From: Tribonema minus
Taxonomy: Eukaryota > Sar > Xanthophyceae > Tribonematales > Tribonemataceae
NCBI GenBank assembly: GCA_017506865.1
Contig: JAFCMP010000446.1
Location: forward strand, 434,001-498,000
Direction: 5' to 3'
Length of the DNA: 64,000 nt
Shown here: piece after piece, positions 32,309 to 45,274 of the stretch
Numbering within the stretch: position 1 is the stretch's first letter
Layout of the letters: every line of letters begins with the position of its first letter
Position numbers and translations under genes: made by a program
The notes under the pieces: model-generated
Told to the model about the DNA's origin: nothing
Databases searched by the model: none
Seen by the model: only the letters and a program-made list of their open reading frames with translations

Positions 32309-33561
32309 CGCGAAGATCCTTGTCAGGTCAGTGCAGCGCATGGCGTGCAAGATACTCTGCGCCCTGCTGCTTGCTGGCCGGTGCTACCTTCGAACCTGCT
32401 TCAGCGATCCATGGTGCATTTTTCACGGATAAGATTCGACAACGCGCAACATGCTTGCATTCCACATTCATCGCTGATGCAAGTCATCCTTTGCTCGCTC
32501 CTGCCTTCAGGTGCATCGAGGGACGCTATGAGCGCACCGCCTTCTTCGAGAAGTTCATCAACAGGGGCCTCCTGTCAGGCACCCGTTTCGCCGCGGATCA
32601 CCTGGTGCCGGAGGAGAAGCAGGAGCTCGGCATCTTAGAAGACGCCGCCACAGGGAAGTTCTATCTCTCGCACTACGGCCTGGCACCTCCAGCAGAGCCG
32701 CCCACGTTTAACTGGGCCGGGGACTGCGTGCCTGGCTGCTGCAACGGCTCCAAGAAGCGCTGCCATGCTCACACGGAAGCTCAGCGCAAGCTCTGGCAGG
32801 CCGTCTCCGCTGCTGTGGGCCCGGAGCTGTCGACCAAGAACGCCAAACGCGAGGTGACTGTCACCAAGGCCGTCAAGAACACTGGCTGCCGGACCATCAT
32901 GCAGGTGATCATTAAAATAGACACAGGCGCGGAAGGCTCTCCCGACGCCATCGCTGCCGCCGCCGCCGCCACCAGCAATGCCGCCACAACAATAACGCAT
33001 TTGTTCAAGCAGGAGGCAGCAGACCAGCAACCGCACCAACACACGCTGCTAGAACCGTGTGTCACCACCACCAGCGCCGTGGTCTCTCGCGGCCCGTCGC
33101 CGCTGCTGCCATCGCCGCCGCCATCGCACGACGACGCCTTCGCCTCCACGTCCTCCGTCATCTCTGCGGACGAGTCGGACGAGCCCGTGGCGCCGCCGCC
33201 GCGCAAGCGCATGCGCGCGACCGTCTGGGCCACCACCACGAGCGCGCCTCACAGCACCACCACCACCACCTACTTCAAGGAGGGCGGCGCGGCGCTGCGC
33301 GCAGCGGCGGCGGCGCGGCTGCGTGCGGAGTCGCTCGGTGGCAGCGGTGGCGCGGCGGACGCGGCAGCGGCAGCGCGGCATCGCTCCGAGTCGCTGGGCG
33401 GCAGCGGCGCAGCAGAAGCGGCGGCGGCAGCGGCGGCGCTCATCCGCGACAGCGAGTACGCCGCCATCGCAACGCGCTCCGACGAGGACGACTTTGCGCA
33501 CTGGTCCGAGGCCAAGCTGCTCGATGATCTGGACGTGGACATCCTGTCGAGCCTATTCTAG
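31647..33561 (+). CDS. Unknown nuclear-like protein, three exons, exon 1 frameshifted
   Basis: Proposed exons: 31647-31835, 32080-32326, 32511-33561. Exon 2 (phase 1 in, phase 2 out) and exon 3 join cleanly (GTCAG|GTGC...). Exon 3 reads RCIEGRYERTAFFEKFINRG, a Cys-rich spot DCVPGCCNGSKKRCH, Ser/Pro/Thr-rich sequence with a basic patch PPRKRMRA (possible nuclear signal), an Ala-rich coil, and an acidic C-terminus (LLDDLDVDILSSLF) that resembles an activation domain. Exon 1 (ATG 31647) has a 1-bp deletion near 31752 compared with the left arm, so the full model is broken. Translation may instead start at ATG 32139 in exon 2. Without the deletion the phases would fit and the protein would be about 495 aa. 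No family recognised; a transcription-related role is only suggested by the tail. Confidence 0.6.
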
Positions 33562-34862
33562 AAACGTGACGGTGCAGCGGCGCGCGCGCTACGCTACGCC
33601 TTCGGCGGCGGCGGCAGCGACGCGCAGCGGACGACTTTTGTGTGCGGGCGACGGACGTGCGAACGCGCGCAGCAGCACGAAACGAGGGGGAAGAAAGAGT
33701 CAGAAATTGTTGTGTGTTCCTTCGGGATTAGGGCATCCGGGTTGGTGTGACGAGCATGTTGGCTGCACCATGCGCCCCTGTCTTATTTGGCGGCTCGAGT
33801 CAGCGTCGTTGTACTGTTACGCGGCAGCTAGAGGTCAAAAAGGGACCAACCCCCCGCTCCGCGCCGACGCGGCCTGCATCATTGGTAGAGATCAGAGCAA
33901 ATCCATGCGCGAGAGCGGAGGGCCCGGCTTGCCCATTATCCGCCACGCGTGGATCACCGTAGTGTCCCCCCCCTCCCCTTCCCCATCCCCCCCCGTCCCC
34001 TTTTCTGTGACCCCGCCTAGGGGGCTACCTGTGTCAGTACTTGTTTTCCCCTGTCGCGCTGCCCCCTCATTGGGCGCGCCTCTCTCCTTTCTTGATCTTT
34101 ATATGTACCTTGGGCAGCACAGTCCTTTTGTCTTCTGGCTCTCTGTTTTGTGTGCTTCTGCCAACTGCAATTGCATGCTGCAAAAAGTATGTGTATGATA
34201 CGACCGTGGAATCTGTCAATGTTGTGCCAACTGTCTTGTTGCATTGCAGTCGCTGTTGGACCTTGCTTGCGAAAGCTGGATCTGAACGGGCTAGGATGCT
34301 TTGCCACGATGCCATGCTGCTGCGGGTATGAAGCAACCTCCCAGCACATGAGCATGGCACGTCTATGCTTTTATCACGCTAAATGGTGCTGGCCTCTTCG
34401 GCGTGTTTTCTCAACTGGAGAATGACATGTGGCACATGACATGAACGGTGCCTGCGAACACTGGCCTGTCCAGCCAGTTGAGCACTGCTTTGCACGAGTC
34501 ACTGCTGCACAAAGCACAGCGGCTGGTCGTTCCATTACCAGATCAGTCTAAGTGTCTTGCTTTGATCATTGTAGGAAGCATAGACCAGCACAACAGCACA
34601 ATGAGCAGTAGAATCGCAAGCCTCCAAGTATGTGCGCCAGCTGTATGTTACCCTTCTCATCAGCACGAGCAAACTGAGGCGTAAATGCATCAACCTCAAT
34701 AATCACCGCAGCCGGGGGGATAACATAACTGTACAGGTCTGCAGGCGCAGCAGCAGGGGTGCACCCGCAAGCAGGCCAGGGCACGCAGGTACCACAAAGG
34801 TACGCGCACTGGCATGCCCACTGAGAGAAGGGCCAGCGCGCGCAGCAGCGCTCAGCCCACTA
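33562..34862. other. Intergenic region
   Basis: About 1.3 kb between the 3' end of the preceding plus-strand gene and the stop of the IQ/WW gene. It holds both 3' UTRs (convergent genes). A pyrimidine-rich stretch lies at 33965-34010. No coding pattern found. Confidence 0.4.
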
Positions 34863-35274
34863 CTACGGCCACATCGTCTCCCCCGTCTTGAAGTTGTACC
34901 AGTACTCCGCGCCGGACGCGTCGTCCAGGTAGCACACCCAGTCTGCGGGGTTCTCAAACGCGGGCGCGGCGGCGGCGCGCGCAGCAGCAGCGCTCAGCTC
35001 CTTGGGCTCCTCCCACGTCGCCTCCCCCGTCGCCGCGCAGTAGTAGTAGTGCGCCTTGGCGCTGTCGTCCCAAAGCTGCACCCACTGCAGGCCTGCGGGA
35101 CCGAGGGTGGTACTGCCGCCGGCCGCGGCGGCGGCGGCGTTGGTGCCGCCGTCGGTGAGCAGCGGCCGCGTGCTGCCGGCCTGGTAGGATGGCGGCGGGG
35201 TCCAGCTTGCCTGCGCGGCGCGGCAGCAGCAGCAGCGGCGCGGCAGAAGCAGCAGCGGCAGTGGCAGCGGCAAC

Positions 35275-35314
<40 letters not shown>

Positions 35315-38300
35315 CAGAAGTAGCACGAGAGGTTGGGGTGAGGGGAGGGGATGGGGGTCTTGTCATGGTTGTCGAGTGATGGCAAGTGGATGTGGTACCA
35401 ACGCAAGCAGAGAAGCGCACTGCTCGTGTGCGTGAAGTGCGTGCAGGGGCGGTCGCAGCATGCACTCTGCTGCAGGCTCCGCCTCAACGCGGCGGCGGCG
35501 GCGCAGCCTCTGCGGCGCGAGAGCCGCACTACCACAGATTCGAACAGCGCTGTGCCACTTGCGCGAGCGCTGTGCACGCCGTGCGCAATCGCGGTCAGCT
35601 AAACGTCCAACGTGCGTGGAGACCAACTACATGCGCACTCTGACTGCGCGAATACCAAACAAAACTGCTGTAGACTGCCGCAGCCAAACAGATCTGGCGG
35701 CAGAGTAGGTGCTAGACCTGCGCACGCGCGACAGCGCAGCCATGCTCAACAACAACTGTACGCTACCACGTCTCTGGACATGCGTAGTGCTTGTACCCAT
35801 ACATCAAGGCAAGCGCTGCACGCACAGCGATGACTGCTATCAGCGTGCCCGCGGTCACGCTCGGCCATAACCGCCCACTCTCTCACCTCCTGCGTGGCTG
35901 TGTTGTAGTAGTAAGTGGCCCCAACAGACTCGTCCCAGTACTCGAGCCACTCCCCCCCGCCGCCCCCGCTTGCAGGCCCATTCGTCAGCATCACAGCCCC
36001 CGCCATCCTATCATCAGAGATAATGGAGTTGGGGCTCGCCAGAGCCGGCGGCTGCGTGCGCATCGCGGACGCAGGGCGCGACGGCGTCGCCGGACGCGGC
36101 GGGGCCTGCTGCCGCTGCTGCTGCGCCGCCGCCGCCGCTGCCGCCGCCGCTGCCGCCGCCGCCTGCTGCTGCGCCGCCGCCGCCTCCTCCAGCAGGCGCT
36201 GCTTCTCGCGCATCTCCGTGACCGCGGCGCGCAGCTCCGCCAGCCGCGCCTCCGTGACGGCCGCCACCGTCGCCTCCACCTCGTGTCTGATGAAGCTCGG
36301 CCGCGGGCGGTCGGCGCGCTGCGCGGCGGCGGCCGCGGCGGCGCGGTCCGCCGCGGCGCCGCCGCCGGCGCTGCCTGCGGCGGTGGGATCCATGCTGTTG
36401 GCCGGCGCGCCGCTGCCGCTGCTGCGGCGCTCAGCAAGTCCGCCTGCGTCACCGCCGCCGCACGCGCTGCCGCGAGCCACCGCACCAGCGCCGTCTGCGC
36501 CGCCGCCGCCGCCGCCGCCATCACTCCCCTCATCATCGCTCAGCTCGACCGTCTCGCCGGCAAGCAGCCGCGCGCCGCGCGCCGCCAGCTCGCGCGTGCG
36601 TGCCGCGTCCGCCTCCGCCTTGCGCGCCGCTGCCGCCGTCGCCGCCGACGCGCGCTGCTCCACGCGCTGCCGCGCGCGCTCGTCCTCCTCCGCCTCCCTG
36701 CGCGCCGCCTCTGCAGCGGTGTCTTTGGCGCGCCGCGCTGCTTCTGCGTCCGCAGCCGCCTTGAGCGCCGCCAGCGCCTCCATGCCGCGCTGCAGCTCCG
36801 CGCGCTGGGACTGGAGCTGGCGCTCGAGATCAGTGCGCTGCGCGGCGGCGGCGCGCGCCACCTGCAGCGGTCACAGTACGTGCGGCAAGTTGCGGTGTTG
36901 CAGCGGGTGGGTTGGCTGCTGTGTAAATATGTCTAGGATCAGGAACGATCAGCAGTGCAGGCCTTGAGAGAGGGTGCGGCAGAGAGTTGCACTGCTAGCG
37001 GGGGCGGCAATGTGGGTGCGAGCAGCAGCACTCCTCTAAAGGCTCGCCATACAGTAGCAGCACACGATCTGCTGTAGTGAGCGTGTCTTGTGCTGGCAAG
37101 CGCGCCGCGGGTGCTGTGATGACAAGAACCAGCACACACAGTCAGGACACGAGCGCTGCTCTTTCCTGACGTACAACCGCGCGCACCGCACCGCCGTACT
37201 TCAGATTCAACATAGCACGTGACGCACCTCTTCGGCGGCCCTGCTGGCCTGCTCCTTGTCGGCCTCCATCGCCTGCCGCAGCGCCGCCAGCTCGCGCGCC
37301 GCCGCCGCCGCCTCCGCCTCCGCGCGCTGCTGCTGCGCCATCTCCTGCGCGCGCAGCGCCGCCAGCGCCTTGCGCACCTCCGCCAGCTGCGCCGCCGTCG
37401 CCCCCCGCCCGCCTGCCCTCTGCCCCGAAGCAGCCCCCCCTCCTCCAAGCACTGCAAGCCCGCCCTCCGCATTCCGCCCGGTTACCTCCGCCGCGTCGTG
37501 CGCGGCATCCGAAAGCGGCGCGTTGCCGCCGGCGCTGCTGCCGTCCGCGGCGGCAGCGGCGGCGGCGGCGGCGGTGGCGGCGGCCGCTCGAGAGCGCAGC
37601 CGCGCCTCCTTCTCGGCGGCGACGGTCGCGCGCGCGCGTTCCTCCAGCAGCAGCGCCTTGAGCTGGCGCAGCTCCTCCGCCTCGCGCTCGCGCTGCTCCG
37701 CGGCGGCGAGCGCGTCGCGGCGCCGCGCGGACGCCTCCTCCACGAGCGACGCCTGCGCGGCGGCGGCGGCGGCGGCGCGCAGCGTAGAGAGTTGTTGCAA
37801 TTCGAGAGCAGGAGTCGGTCCGCATGGCCGGCGCGGTGCCTTGCTGTGAGGGTTGCGGGGGCTGCGGTCTGTGGCGCGTGCACGCATTGCATGCCTGTAC
37901 CTGGTGTAATGCTGCCTGCACGTGGTCAAATTCTTGTTGAAACGTCAAACAGCGGAGCATACCCGAGGCAGACGCCGTAAACCTCCAAGTTACCGGCCCG
38001 CATAAACCGAGCCATTCCTGAGCTGTAAACCACGCCACTGCAGACGCCTGCGCGGCAAAGCAGGCCACGGCACCGTAGCTCTGTCGTCATGAGCAGTCAT
38101 GCTATGCGGGCCCCAATGCAACAGCATGCGCCCGCAGTGAATGTTTTGCACTGGCAACAAACCCTCATCTATCACGGTACCTATCGTGGCTCCGCATGTC
38201 TTCAATTATTCATGGCAGCAAGCTGTATGTACATCACCGCTCAGCTGCTGCCGCCGCTGCCGCCGCCGCAGCTGCAGCCGCAACCTCCTCCTACCGGCGG

Positions 38301-41300
38301 CCAACCTCAGCTACATACCGCAGCCTAATGCAGCAGACCTCTGTATGCGCGTGCACCCACGCACCTTGATGGCGGCGAGTTCCGCGCCGCCGTGCTCCGC
38401 GCCGCCGCCGCGCCGCCCCTGCAGCTCCGCGCGCAGCGCGTCCACCTCCGCGCGCTGCGCCGCCAGCTCGCGCGCCGCCGCCGCCGCCTGCGCGCGCAGC
38501 GCCGCCGCCACCGCCTCCAGCTCCGCGCGCCGCTGCGCATCCTCCTGCACAAGCCGCACCGCCACCGCCGCCACTGCCGCGTCCGCTGCCGCCTCCGCCG
38601 CTGTCGCGAGCGCCGCCGCCGCCGCCGCGCCGTGCGCCGGCGGCGGCGCCTGCCGCGGGGACCCCCCGCGAGAACTTGAAGCGGTGGCGGCGCGGTGGTG
38701 AGTTGAAGTTGGCGGCCGCGATGCACCGGGGCTGCCGTTGGCGTGCGCGGCGCCGCGCGCTGCGGCGGAGGCGGGGCGCCCCGCGGGGGCGGCGGTTAGG
38801 GGCGGGGAGAGCAGCAGCTCCCGCTGGCGGTGGCGCGCGGCCGCGGCGCGCTGCTGCGCGCGCCGCTGCCGCACCTTGGCCTGCCGCGGCGAGAGAGGCG
38901 CGGCAGCAGCGTCGGTCTTGGGTTGTGCGGCGGGGGGGCGTGACACATGCATGCATCGTGTGGCACGGTCTGTGAGCTTGGCGCTACTCCAGAAGAAGCC
39001 AATCTCAGCGCCCGAAGGCTTGGATGTCCCGGCATCACAAGAGCAGCCCTCTGGTGTAGGGTCACTGTCAACAGCGGCCACTTGGCCGCAGGGCACTTCA
39101 ACACAGCATTGCGTACAGCCGAACATGTGCGAGCAAAAGCACGTTCTCCCTTGCGTATGTTACATGGTATGTATGTACTTCGAAGAATACCTGAATGGCG
39201 GTAGCTGCCGCCTCCTCCTCGCCCGTCGACACTGCCGGCTGCGCTGCCGCCGCCTCTGCTGCCGCCGCTGCTGCCGCTGCCGCCTTCCGCCGCAGCGCCG
39301 CCGCCTTCGCGCGGTCGCGCCCCGCGTATCCGCGGAACGACCGCTGTATTGAAGTCGCCGCTCTGATGAGCGCCGCTGCCTCATCGTCATCCCCTGCCTC
39401 AGCCTGAGGGCCCACTGCAGGCTCCATGCCATCAGCTGCGGTGTTAGCCTCGGCTCCAGCTTTCGCAGCCTCCGACGCCGCTCCCGCACCTGCTGTGACG
39501 TCATCGGCATGATTCTCGTCAGCGAGGAGCTGTGCATCCGAGGCATCGCGCGTGGCGTCGCTAGCGGCGCTGCCAACACGCCCCAAGCCATCGTCGCCGC
39601 CGCCGCCGCTCGCTCTGCGCCCGGAAGCGTCGTCCCGCCCACGAGCGTTGCGCGCGCTGCCGCTGCTGCTGCCCCTCGCGGCGCCTTTTGACCCTGGCCT
39701 GCCGCCCTTCGAACCCGGCCGTGCGCCGCCGCCGCCGCTGCCGCTTTTGACGCGCTCTTGCTCGCCGCTGCCGCTGCGACCACTCTGCTGCGCCTGCGCC
39801 TGCGCGCTGCGTCCGCCAGCGCCGCGGCCACGGCCGCCGGCGCCGCCGCTGCCGCCGCCGCCACTGTGCCTGCCGCCGCCCCTGCCCTGTTGAGAGCGCG
39901 CACCGTGTCTGCTGCCGCTCCTGCCGACACGCTCATCCCCCTTGCCGGCGGCAGCGCTGTTGCCAGCAGGTGCGACTTCGCCGCTCTCGCCGCGGCCGCT
40001 GCCGCCGCCGCCGCCGCCAGGCTCCCTCATGGCGTCTGCTCCCCACTCTGCGGCACCCTCCAACTGCGCGGTGTGCGCGTCACGCCGCCGCCGCAGCGCG
40101 TCCGCGCGCGCGCGAGCCGCGCGCGCACGCTGCGCCGCCTGCAGCCGCGTCGCCGCCGCCTCCGCCAGCGCCGTCACGTGCTGCTCGTCGCCGCCGCTGC
40201 TGCTGTGCGCGAGCGCCGCCGCCGCCTCTGCACGCTGCCGCGCCAGCTGAGCCTCCTCCTCCTCAAAGAGGCGCCGCTCCTCCTGCTGCGCACGCTTGGC
40301 GGCGGCGCGCGCGGTGCGCGCGCGCGCGACGGCGCCGCGTTGCGCAGCCTGTATTCTGGTGGCGCTGGCAGCGAGGCGGCGCTCGTGCGCCGCTGCCGCC
40401 GCCGCTTTCCGTGCTGACGGCGGGGAGAGCACGTGCCACAGAAGGGGGTTTGGCGGGTTCAGTGCGCCGTTGCATGGAGCATATGATAGCAAGAGTACGC
40501 TAGTTTCAAGACGGCAACGAGTTGAGTTTGTGAGGCCCAGGTATGTATGTACGGCCGCAGCGGCCCTCTTGCTGGCTGGCGCTAGACATTTTGAGCGCGG
40601 CTCGCAGCAGCGAACAGCAGTACCTAGTGCCTATCGATCCCCGTTGCAGGTGCGCGTATTATCTCATTGGGCGGATCTACACTCAGCTCACACTCGCTGC
40701 ACTCCGACACGCGCAGAAGCGCAATAATGCAGCCGATAACGATATCTGTAGGCAATGCTGAGCAATACCCCAAACCACGCTAGGTGCCTTGCTCACCCGC
40801 AGCACCCCTGGCGACGCTCTGTATCCGCAGCGCCGCCGCCGCAGCCTCGCGCTCCGCCGCCGCCGCCGCCGCCGCCGCCCTGCGCGCCGCCGCCGCCGCC
40901 TCCAGCTCACACCGCGCCGCCGCCGCCTCCGCGCGCGCCGCACGGCCGCGCTGCAGCGCCTGCAGCCGCGCCGCCGCTGCCTCGCGCCGCTGCCGCACGC
41001 CTTCGAGCCTGGCCTCCCACATGCGTATCGCGCGCTGCAGCACGGACGCCGCGCTGCCGCGCTGTGCGCGCCGCCGCCGCCGGTACGCCGCCTGCAGCGC
41101 CGCCACCGCGTCCTCCGCGCGGCGCAGCGCGCGCAGCCGCTGCACGCGCCGCCGCGCCAGGCGGCCACGGGCAACACGTTGCACCGCAGTCGCGCCGGCG
41201 GCGCGCGCGCGGCGCCGCTCCAGCAGGCGCGCCTCACGGGCGGCGGCGGCGGCAGCGGCGGCGGCGGAGCGCCGCGCGGCCGCACGCTGCCCGCGGCGCG

Positions 41301-44238
41301 CCGCGGCGGCGCGCGCCGCGCGCGAGCGCCCCTGCACGCGCCTGACGTGGCGCTGTATGGCGGCGGCGGCGCGGTCGGCGCGCAGGCGGCGCACGCGGAG
41401 TCGCGCCGTGAGGCCTCGCGCCATGCGCTGGATCAGTCTGAGCGGGATGAGGAGCGCGCGGCGGTGAGGGGGCAGTGGTGAGAGGTGAGCGGCAGTTGTT
41501 GAGACTTGGAAGTGGGGCGCCAGAGAATGCAAGCTAGGGCAGGGGCAAGCTGATGGAGGCGCGCTCGGGGGTGCGTGCGCTGGCGGTGTGTGCCGTGGCG
41601 GTGTCAACACTGGTGGTGCTCGCAGTGACGTTCATGGTGGCAGAGGTTTGAGTGTCCATGTGTTGGTGGTGCCAGGGCACGGGAGTGTGCCAGCGCAGCG
41701 TCAGGCAACGTGCATGGCTGGCAGTGACACTTGTTAGTCGCGCTACGGCGCTCCATCGATCACATTACACATGCTCACATGTCAGTAAACATACACATGG
41801 GACATGCATTTGTATCGCGTTCTTTGTGAAACACGTGTGAACTGCGACATGCGGTGCAGCACCGCATGCGCGTATGCGAGCACCGTGCCGCACCGGCACC
41901 CGATACCCTGCTGCCCAGACCCAAAGCACAGACACGCTGTACGCACCGCGCAGCGGCGTCGTGCTCGCGCCGCCGCGTGCGCGCGCACCCCGCATACTCA
42001 CGCAGTACATACCATACATACATACATACGCAGCACGCACCGCGCAGCGGCGTCCTGCTCGCGCCGCCGCGCGCGCGCGCACCCCGCGCGCCACGCGGCG
42101 AACTCCCGCGCCGTCTTGCGCCGCGCACTGCGCGCCAGCAACGCCGCCAGCCGCGCAGCGCCACTGAAGCGCAGGAAGCCCAGCGCGAGCGCCTCGTTGG
42201 CGGCGTGCGCGCGATGCGCGCGCCAGCGACTGAGCGCTGCCGCGAGGCGCCGCTCCTCGGCGCGTGCGCACAGGTCGCGGATCTGTCAGCAAGTGAAACA
42301 GCGCGCGATGGAGCGCGTGTGATGCCGCCGCCACGGGGGCTGCAAGAGCGCGGTTCACGTCCGGGTGGCATGTGGTGCTGTGCCTGTGCGTGCCCACGTT
42401 GCACGCACTGGTCGCGGACCGCATGTGCGCGCCGTCAGCTGAAGCTTGTGACGCTGCAACCAGACTTCAATACGAGATTTTAAGTGCAATTTGGGATCAG
42501 TGCGTCGTCAGCGCTGTGCGCATGCATGCCGACAGGCAGGACCTTCCGCCTGCTGTCACGCGCCGTGGTTGCACTGCGCACTGCAGCTTTGCACGCGCAC
42601 ACTTTTGGACGCGCACACATGGCAGCGCCGCCGCCGCCGCCGCCGCCACGCTGCAGCGCGGCGCGGTGCGTGCGCGCCGACCCCACTCACCTTCTCAGCG
42701 CCCCACAGCCGTGAGACAGCGCTCACGCGCGACGGCATCCGCAGCCCCACGTGCTGCTGCACCCACGCCATGCCCCCCCTAATACGCCCCTCCAAGCTCG
42801 CCAACCCCGCCTGCGCCACCTCCAGCTCCGCCCGCAGCTCCGCGATGGTGCTGCCGCCGCCGCCGCTGCCGTCGCCGCCGCTGCCGCCGCCGCTGCCGCC
42901 GTCGCCGCCGCTGCCCACGCGCAGCACGCGCGGCGTCTCCCTCGAGAGCTGCGCGTCGAAGTGCCGCTGCAGCAGCAGGCGGCGCCGCGCGGCGGCGGCG
43001 GCGGCGGCGGTGAGCTGCGGCAGCGGCGCCGCCACCGCCGCCGGCGCTGCACTCAGAGGTGCCGTCGAGGAACTGCTGCCGAGGGGCAGGACTTGTGGCG
43101 GCAGCGGCAGGGGCTCGTGACTGACTGAGGCAGCGTGCTGACAATGTCTAATTGGCTTATTAATGTATGCCGCGGCGGTCCAGCCCAGGTGCACTGCCAT
43201 GGCCTGCACGCGCTCCGCCGCTGCCGCAGCCACGAGAAATTTCTCGCAGTCGACGGCGGCGCCATTGGCGGCGCCTGGAGTGCTGCCGGCTTGCACTCCT
43301 CCTAACAGCCATGGCTGTTGCAGGTGTATTTGCCGCGCTTCGAGGGCCGTCTGCAGCGCGGCGAGAGGCACTAGCAGTGGTGCGCCGTCGCCGCCGCCCT
43401 CTGGTGCGGCGTCCCGCAACAGCGACTCCAGCTGCGCTCGCACTGCGGCGGCGCGGTGCGCGCCGTGCGTCAGCGCCACCTGCAGCGCCTGGAAGCTCTC
43501 CACGGAGACTGTGCTGCCGCTGACGAACGACAGGGTGCTGATGTGCGCCCCTGCACCGGTGCTAGCCACAAGTGCCGAGCTGCCAGAAGTTGACGCTCCA
43601 GAGGCTGATGCTGTCGCATCTGTGCGTACCCGTTTTCGACGCCGGGGCTTGCTGTTTGTGGTCTGTGATAGAAACTCATCACAGGCGGTGATGCTAGATG
43701 CAGGCAGCGTTGGTCGTTTGCGAGACTTTTCCAGGTTCGCAGCCTTGATACGTGCCTTGTGGCTTGCATCCTGTGCACTGAGGGTGAACTCTACCAAAGT
43801 GCTCAGATCCCCTTTCAGCAGATCCTCCAGAGCTGCGCCACTGCCAGGTGCAACGGAGTTGCTCTTCTGCAACAGCAATGGTGTGCCCGCTACGGAGCTG
43901 CTGGCAGCATTGCCGCTGATGTCGGTGGGCACCGCGAGCAACCTTCGCACAGCTTTCGCATCCAGCAGCTGCGGCAGCAAAGTCTTGCCGACACCACCAC
44001 TGCCGACATGCTTATATTTGCGTTTTCCGGTCCACCCAGGCAGCACGGGGCCAGGACTGGCAGCTCTGTTACTGAACCAGCTGCTGCCCTTTGCTGCTAT
44101 GAGATTGGCGGTCGGGTCATACTGCCAGGAATCTAATGACTGCTCGCTGCCGACATCAGTAGGGCAGGCCGTAGCAGGATCGTCTTGCCAGCTCCAATCA
44201 GGTGCAGTCATTCCATTGCTTGCGAACAAATCTGTCAT
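34863..44238 (-). CDS. Large IQ-motif, coiled-coil and triple WW-domain protein
   Basis: Eight exons, all in phase: 44238-42691, 42282-42041, 41437-40797, 40413-39191, 38880-38365, 37839-37228, 36861-35887, 35210-34863; about 2034 aa. Residues 1-516 are Ser/Ala-rich with no recognised fold. About 590-815 carry a row of IQ-like motifs (ARLIQRMARGLTARLRVRR, AAAIQRHVRRVQGR, ATAVQRVARGRLARRR, ALRIQSVARG). More follow at about 830-910 and 1180-1230 (ATRIQAAQRGAVARAR, ATSIQRSFRGYAGRDR, ATAIQAKVRQRR), with a Gly/Ser-rich stretch between. About 1230-1900 is Ala/Glu/Arg coiled coil. Three WW domains end the protein: EWLEYWDESVGATYYYNTA (split by the last intron), WVQLWDDSAKAHYYYC, WVCYLDDASGAEYWYNFKTG. 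IQ motifs bind calmodulin and WW domains bind Pro-rich ligands, so this is probably a calmodulin-regulated cytoskeletal or ciliary scaffold (inference). The start is the ATG at 44238; an earlier in-frame ATG (44265) is possible. Exon 6 uses an AAG acceptor. Confidence 0.85.
35277..35314 (-). repeat. CAG/CTG microsatellite in last intron of IQ/WW gene
   Basis: About 12 CAG units on the plus strand (CTG on the coding strand), just upstream of the acceptor at 35211. They form part of the pyrimidine-containing tract of that intron. Confidence 0.8.
41925..42040 (-). repeat. Duplicated 3' end of IQ/WW exon 2
   Basis: The exon end (GTGCGCGCGCGCGGCGGCGC ... GACGCCGCTGCGCG|GTGCGT, 42041-42110) recurs at about 41930-42000 with its donor intact (GCGCG|GTGCGTAC). 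Confidence 0.8.
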
Positions 44239-44974
44239 GACATTGTTGTCTGCGGTGCAGTACATATAGTATAGGGGGCTCGCTCGAGAAGTTACGGCGG
44301 TTTCAACGATGTTGAAGTTGAAGTTCTGGAGAAAAAGAGAGTTTACATAGTGCAGGCAACTGCAGTGCAGCATCAGCTTCAGTGTAGGAGCTGCGTGCGC
44401 TTCCACTTTGTGCTCTGCTTTCGCTAGGAAAATCAGCCGATTTGAATAGGCGTGTGTGTGGTGCTGCGTACAGTGAACGCACGCATCGCTGCAAATATTT
44501 TGCAACCTGATGGCAGCTGTGCTCACACCTCGATCGTGTAGTGGCCCTCGTGGGACCGCCGACGATTACGACCATAGGCTGCCGCGCAACTTTCCGTGAA
44601 CCCTACAGGTGTGTGTGCGTCACGTCACGTCACGAGTGATGCGTTCCTGTCACCACTGATGCGTTCCGGATGTGGTGGGCGGTACTCTCCTGGTGGCTGC
44701 ATTTCATGCAACATTACTTGATGGCAATCAGCACAGAGTAGCAGGAGATCTGCATGCCATGCAAACACGGGCAGCAGCAATTGGCAGATCCGCTGAAACA
44801 AGTGCAAAACAAAGGAACTACTTAGAAGCAGCATGTGCTCAGCCACAGACGACGACCTCCTGGTGAGTACCGTGCAGCACCAGCATCGGTCAACAACAAA
44901 CACCAACAAGTGCACTAAATCACCTGCAATCACATGCATGCATGGCGCATGCATCATACTATACAAGTTGCAAC
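44239..44974. other. 5' flank of the IQ/WW gene
   Basis: About 0.7 kb between the IQ/WW start codon and the retrotransposon. It should contain the promoter. It holds a GTCACGTCACGTCACGAG run (about 44617-44635) and a doubled GATGCGTTCC. CACGTCACG-type palindromes could bind bZIP factors, but this is speculative. Confidence 0.4.
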
Positions 44975-44979
44975 ATGAC

Positions 44980-45261
44980 TGACGGAGTATGATACCTACA
45001 TACCCTACTTGCATGTGCATGCATACCTACACAGGTTTCTCCCCATTCTGGGAGTTTCTCTTGTTAGTCCACCACTGCATGTTCCAGCACCAGTCCGGTA
45101 CTGTTCCGCCATTGACTCAGGGCTATTTCTCCGCTTGCTCACGCTCCTGCACAATAATCACTTCTTTGCAATACCAGCCTGCCCTGGTCTAGTGCTGTTC
45201 TGCACTTTGCATTGGGTCCACCTTGGGTGTCCTACTCTGCCACGGTGTTATAGTTCCGTCA
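44980..45261 (+). repeat. 5' LTR of the copia element
   Basis: 282 bp, TG...CA ends, matching 50110-50391 almost base for base. Confidence 0.95.
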
Positions 45262-45274
45262 GGTTATGATGGCC
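45262..45274 (+). promoter_or_regulatory. Putative primer-binding site overlapping the gag start
   Basis: GGTTATGATGG starts directly at the LTR boundary. It resembles the complement of the anticodon region of initiator tRNA-Met (GGTTATG), the primer type known for Drosophila copia. It does not match the tRNA 3' end used by most plant copia elements. The gag ATG codons (45266, 45269) lie inside it. Confidence 0.5.

Noticed and set aside
36000-41500. Long plus-strand frames full of Arg, Ala and Pro
   Set aside because: They are antisense shadows of the IQ/WW exons in GC-rich DNA; the minus strand shows recognisable domains and splice sites with matching phases.
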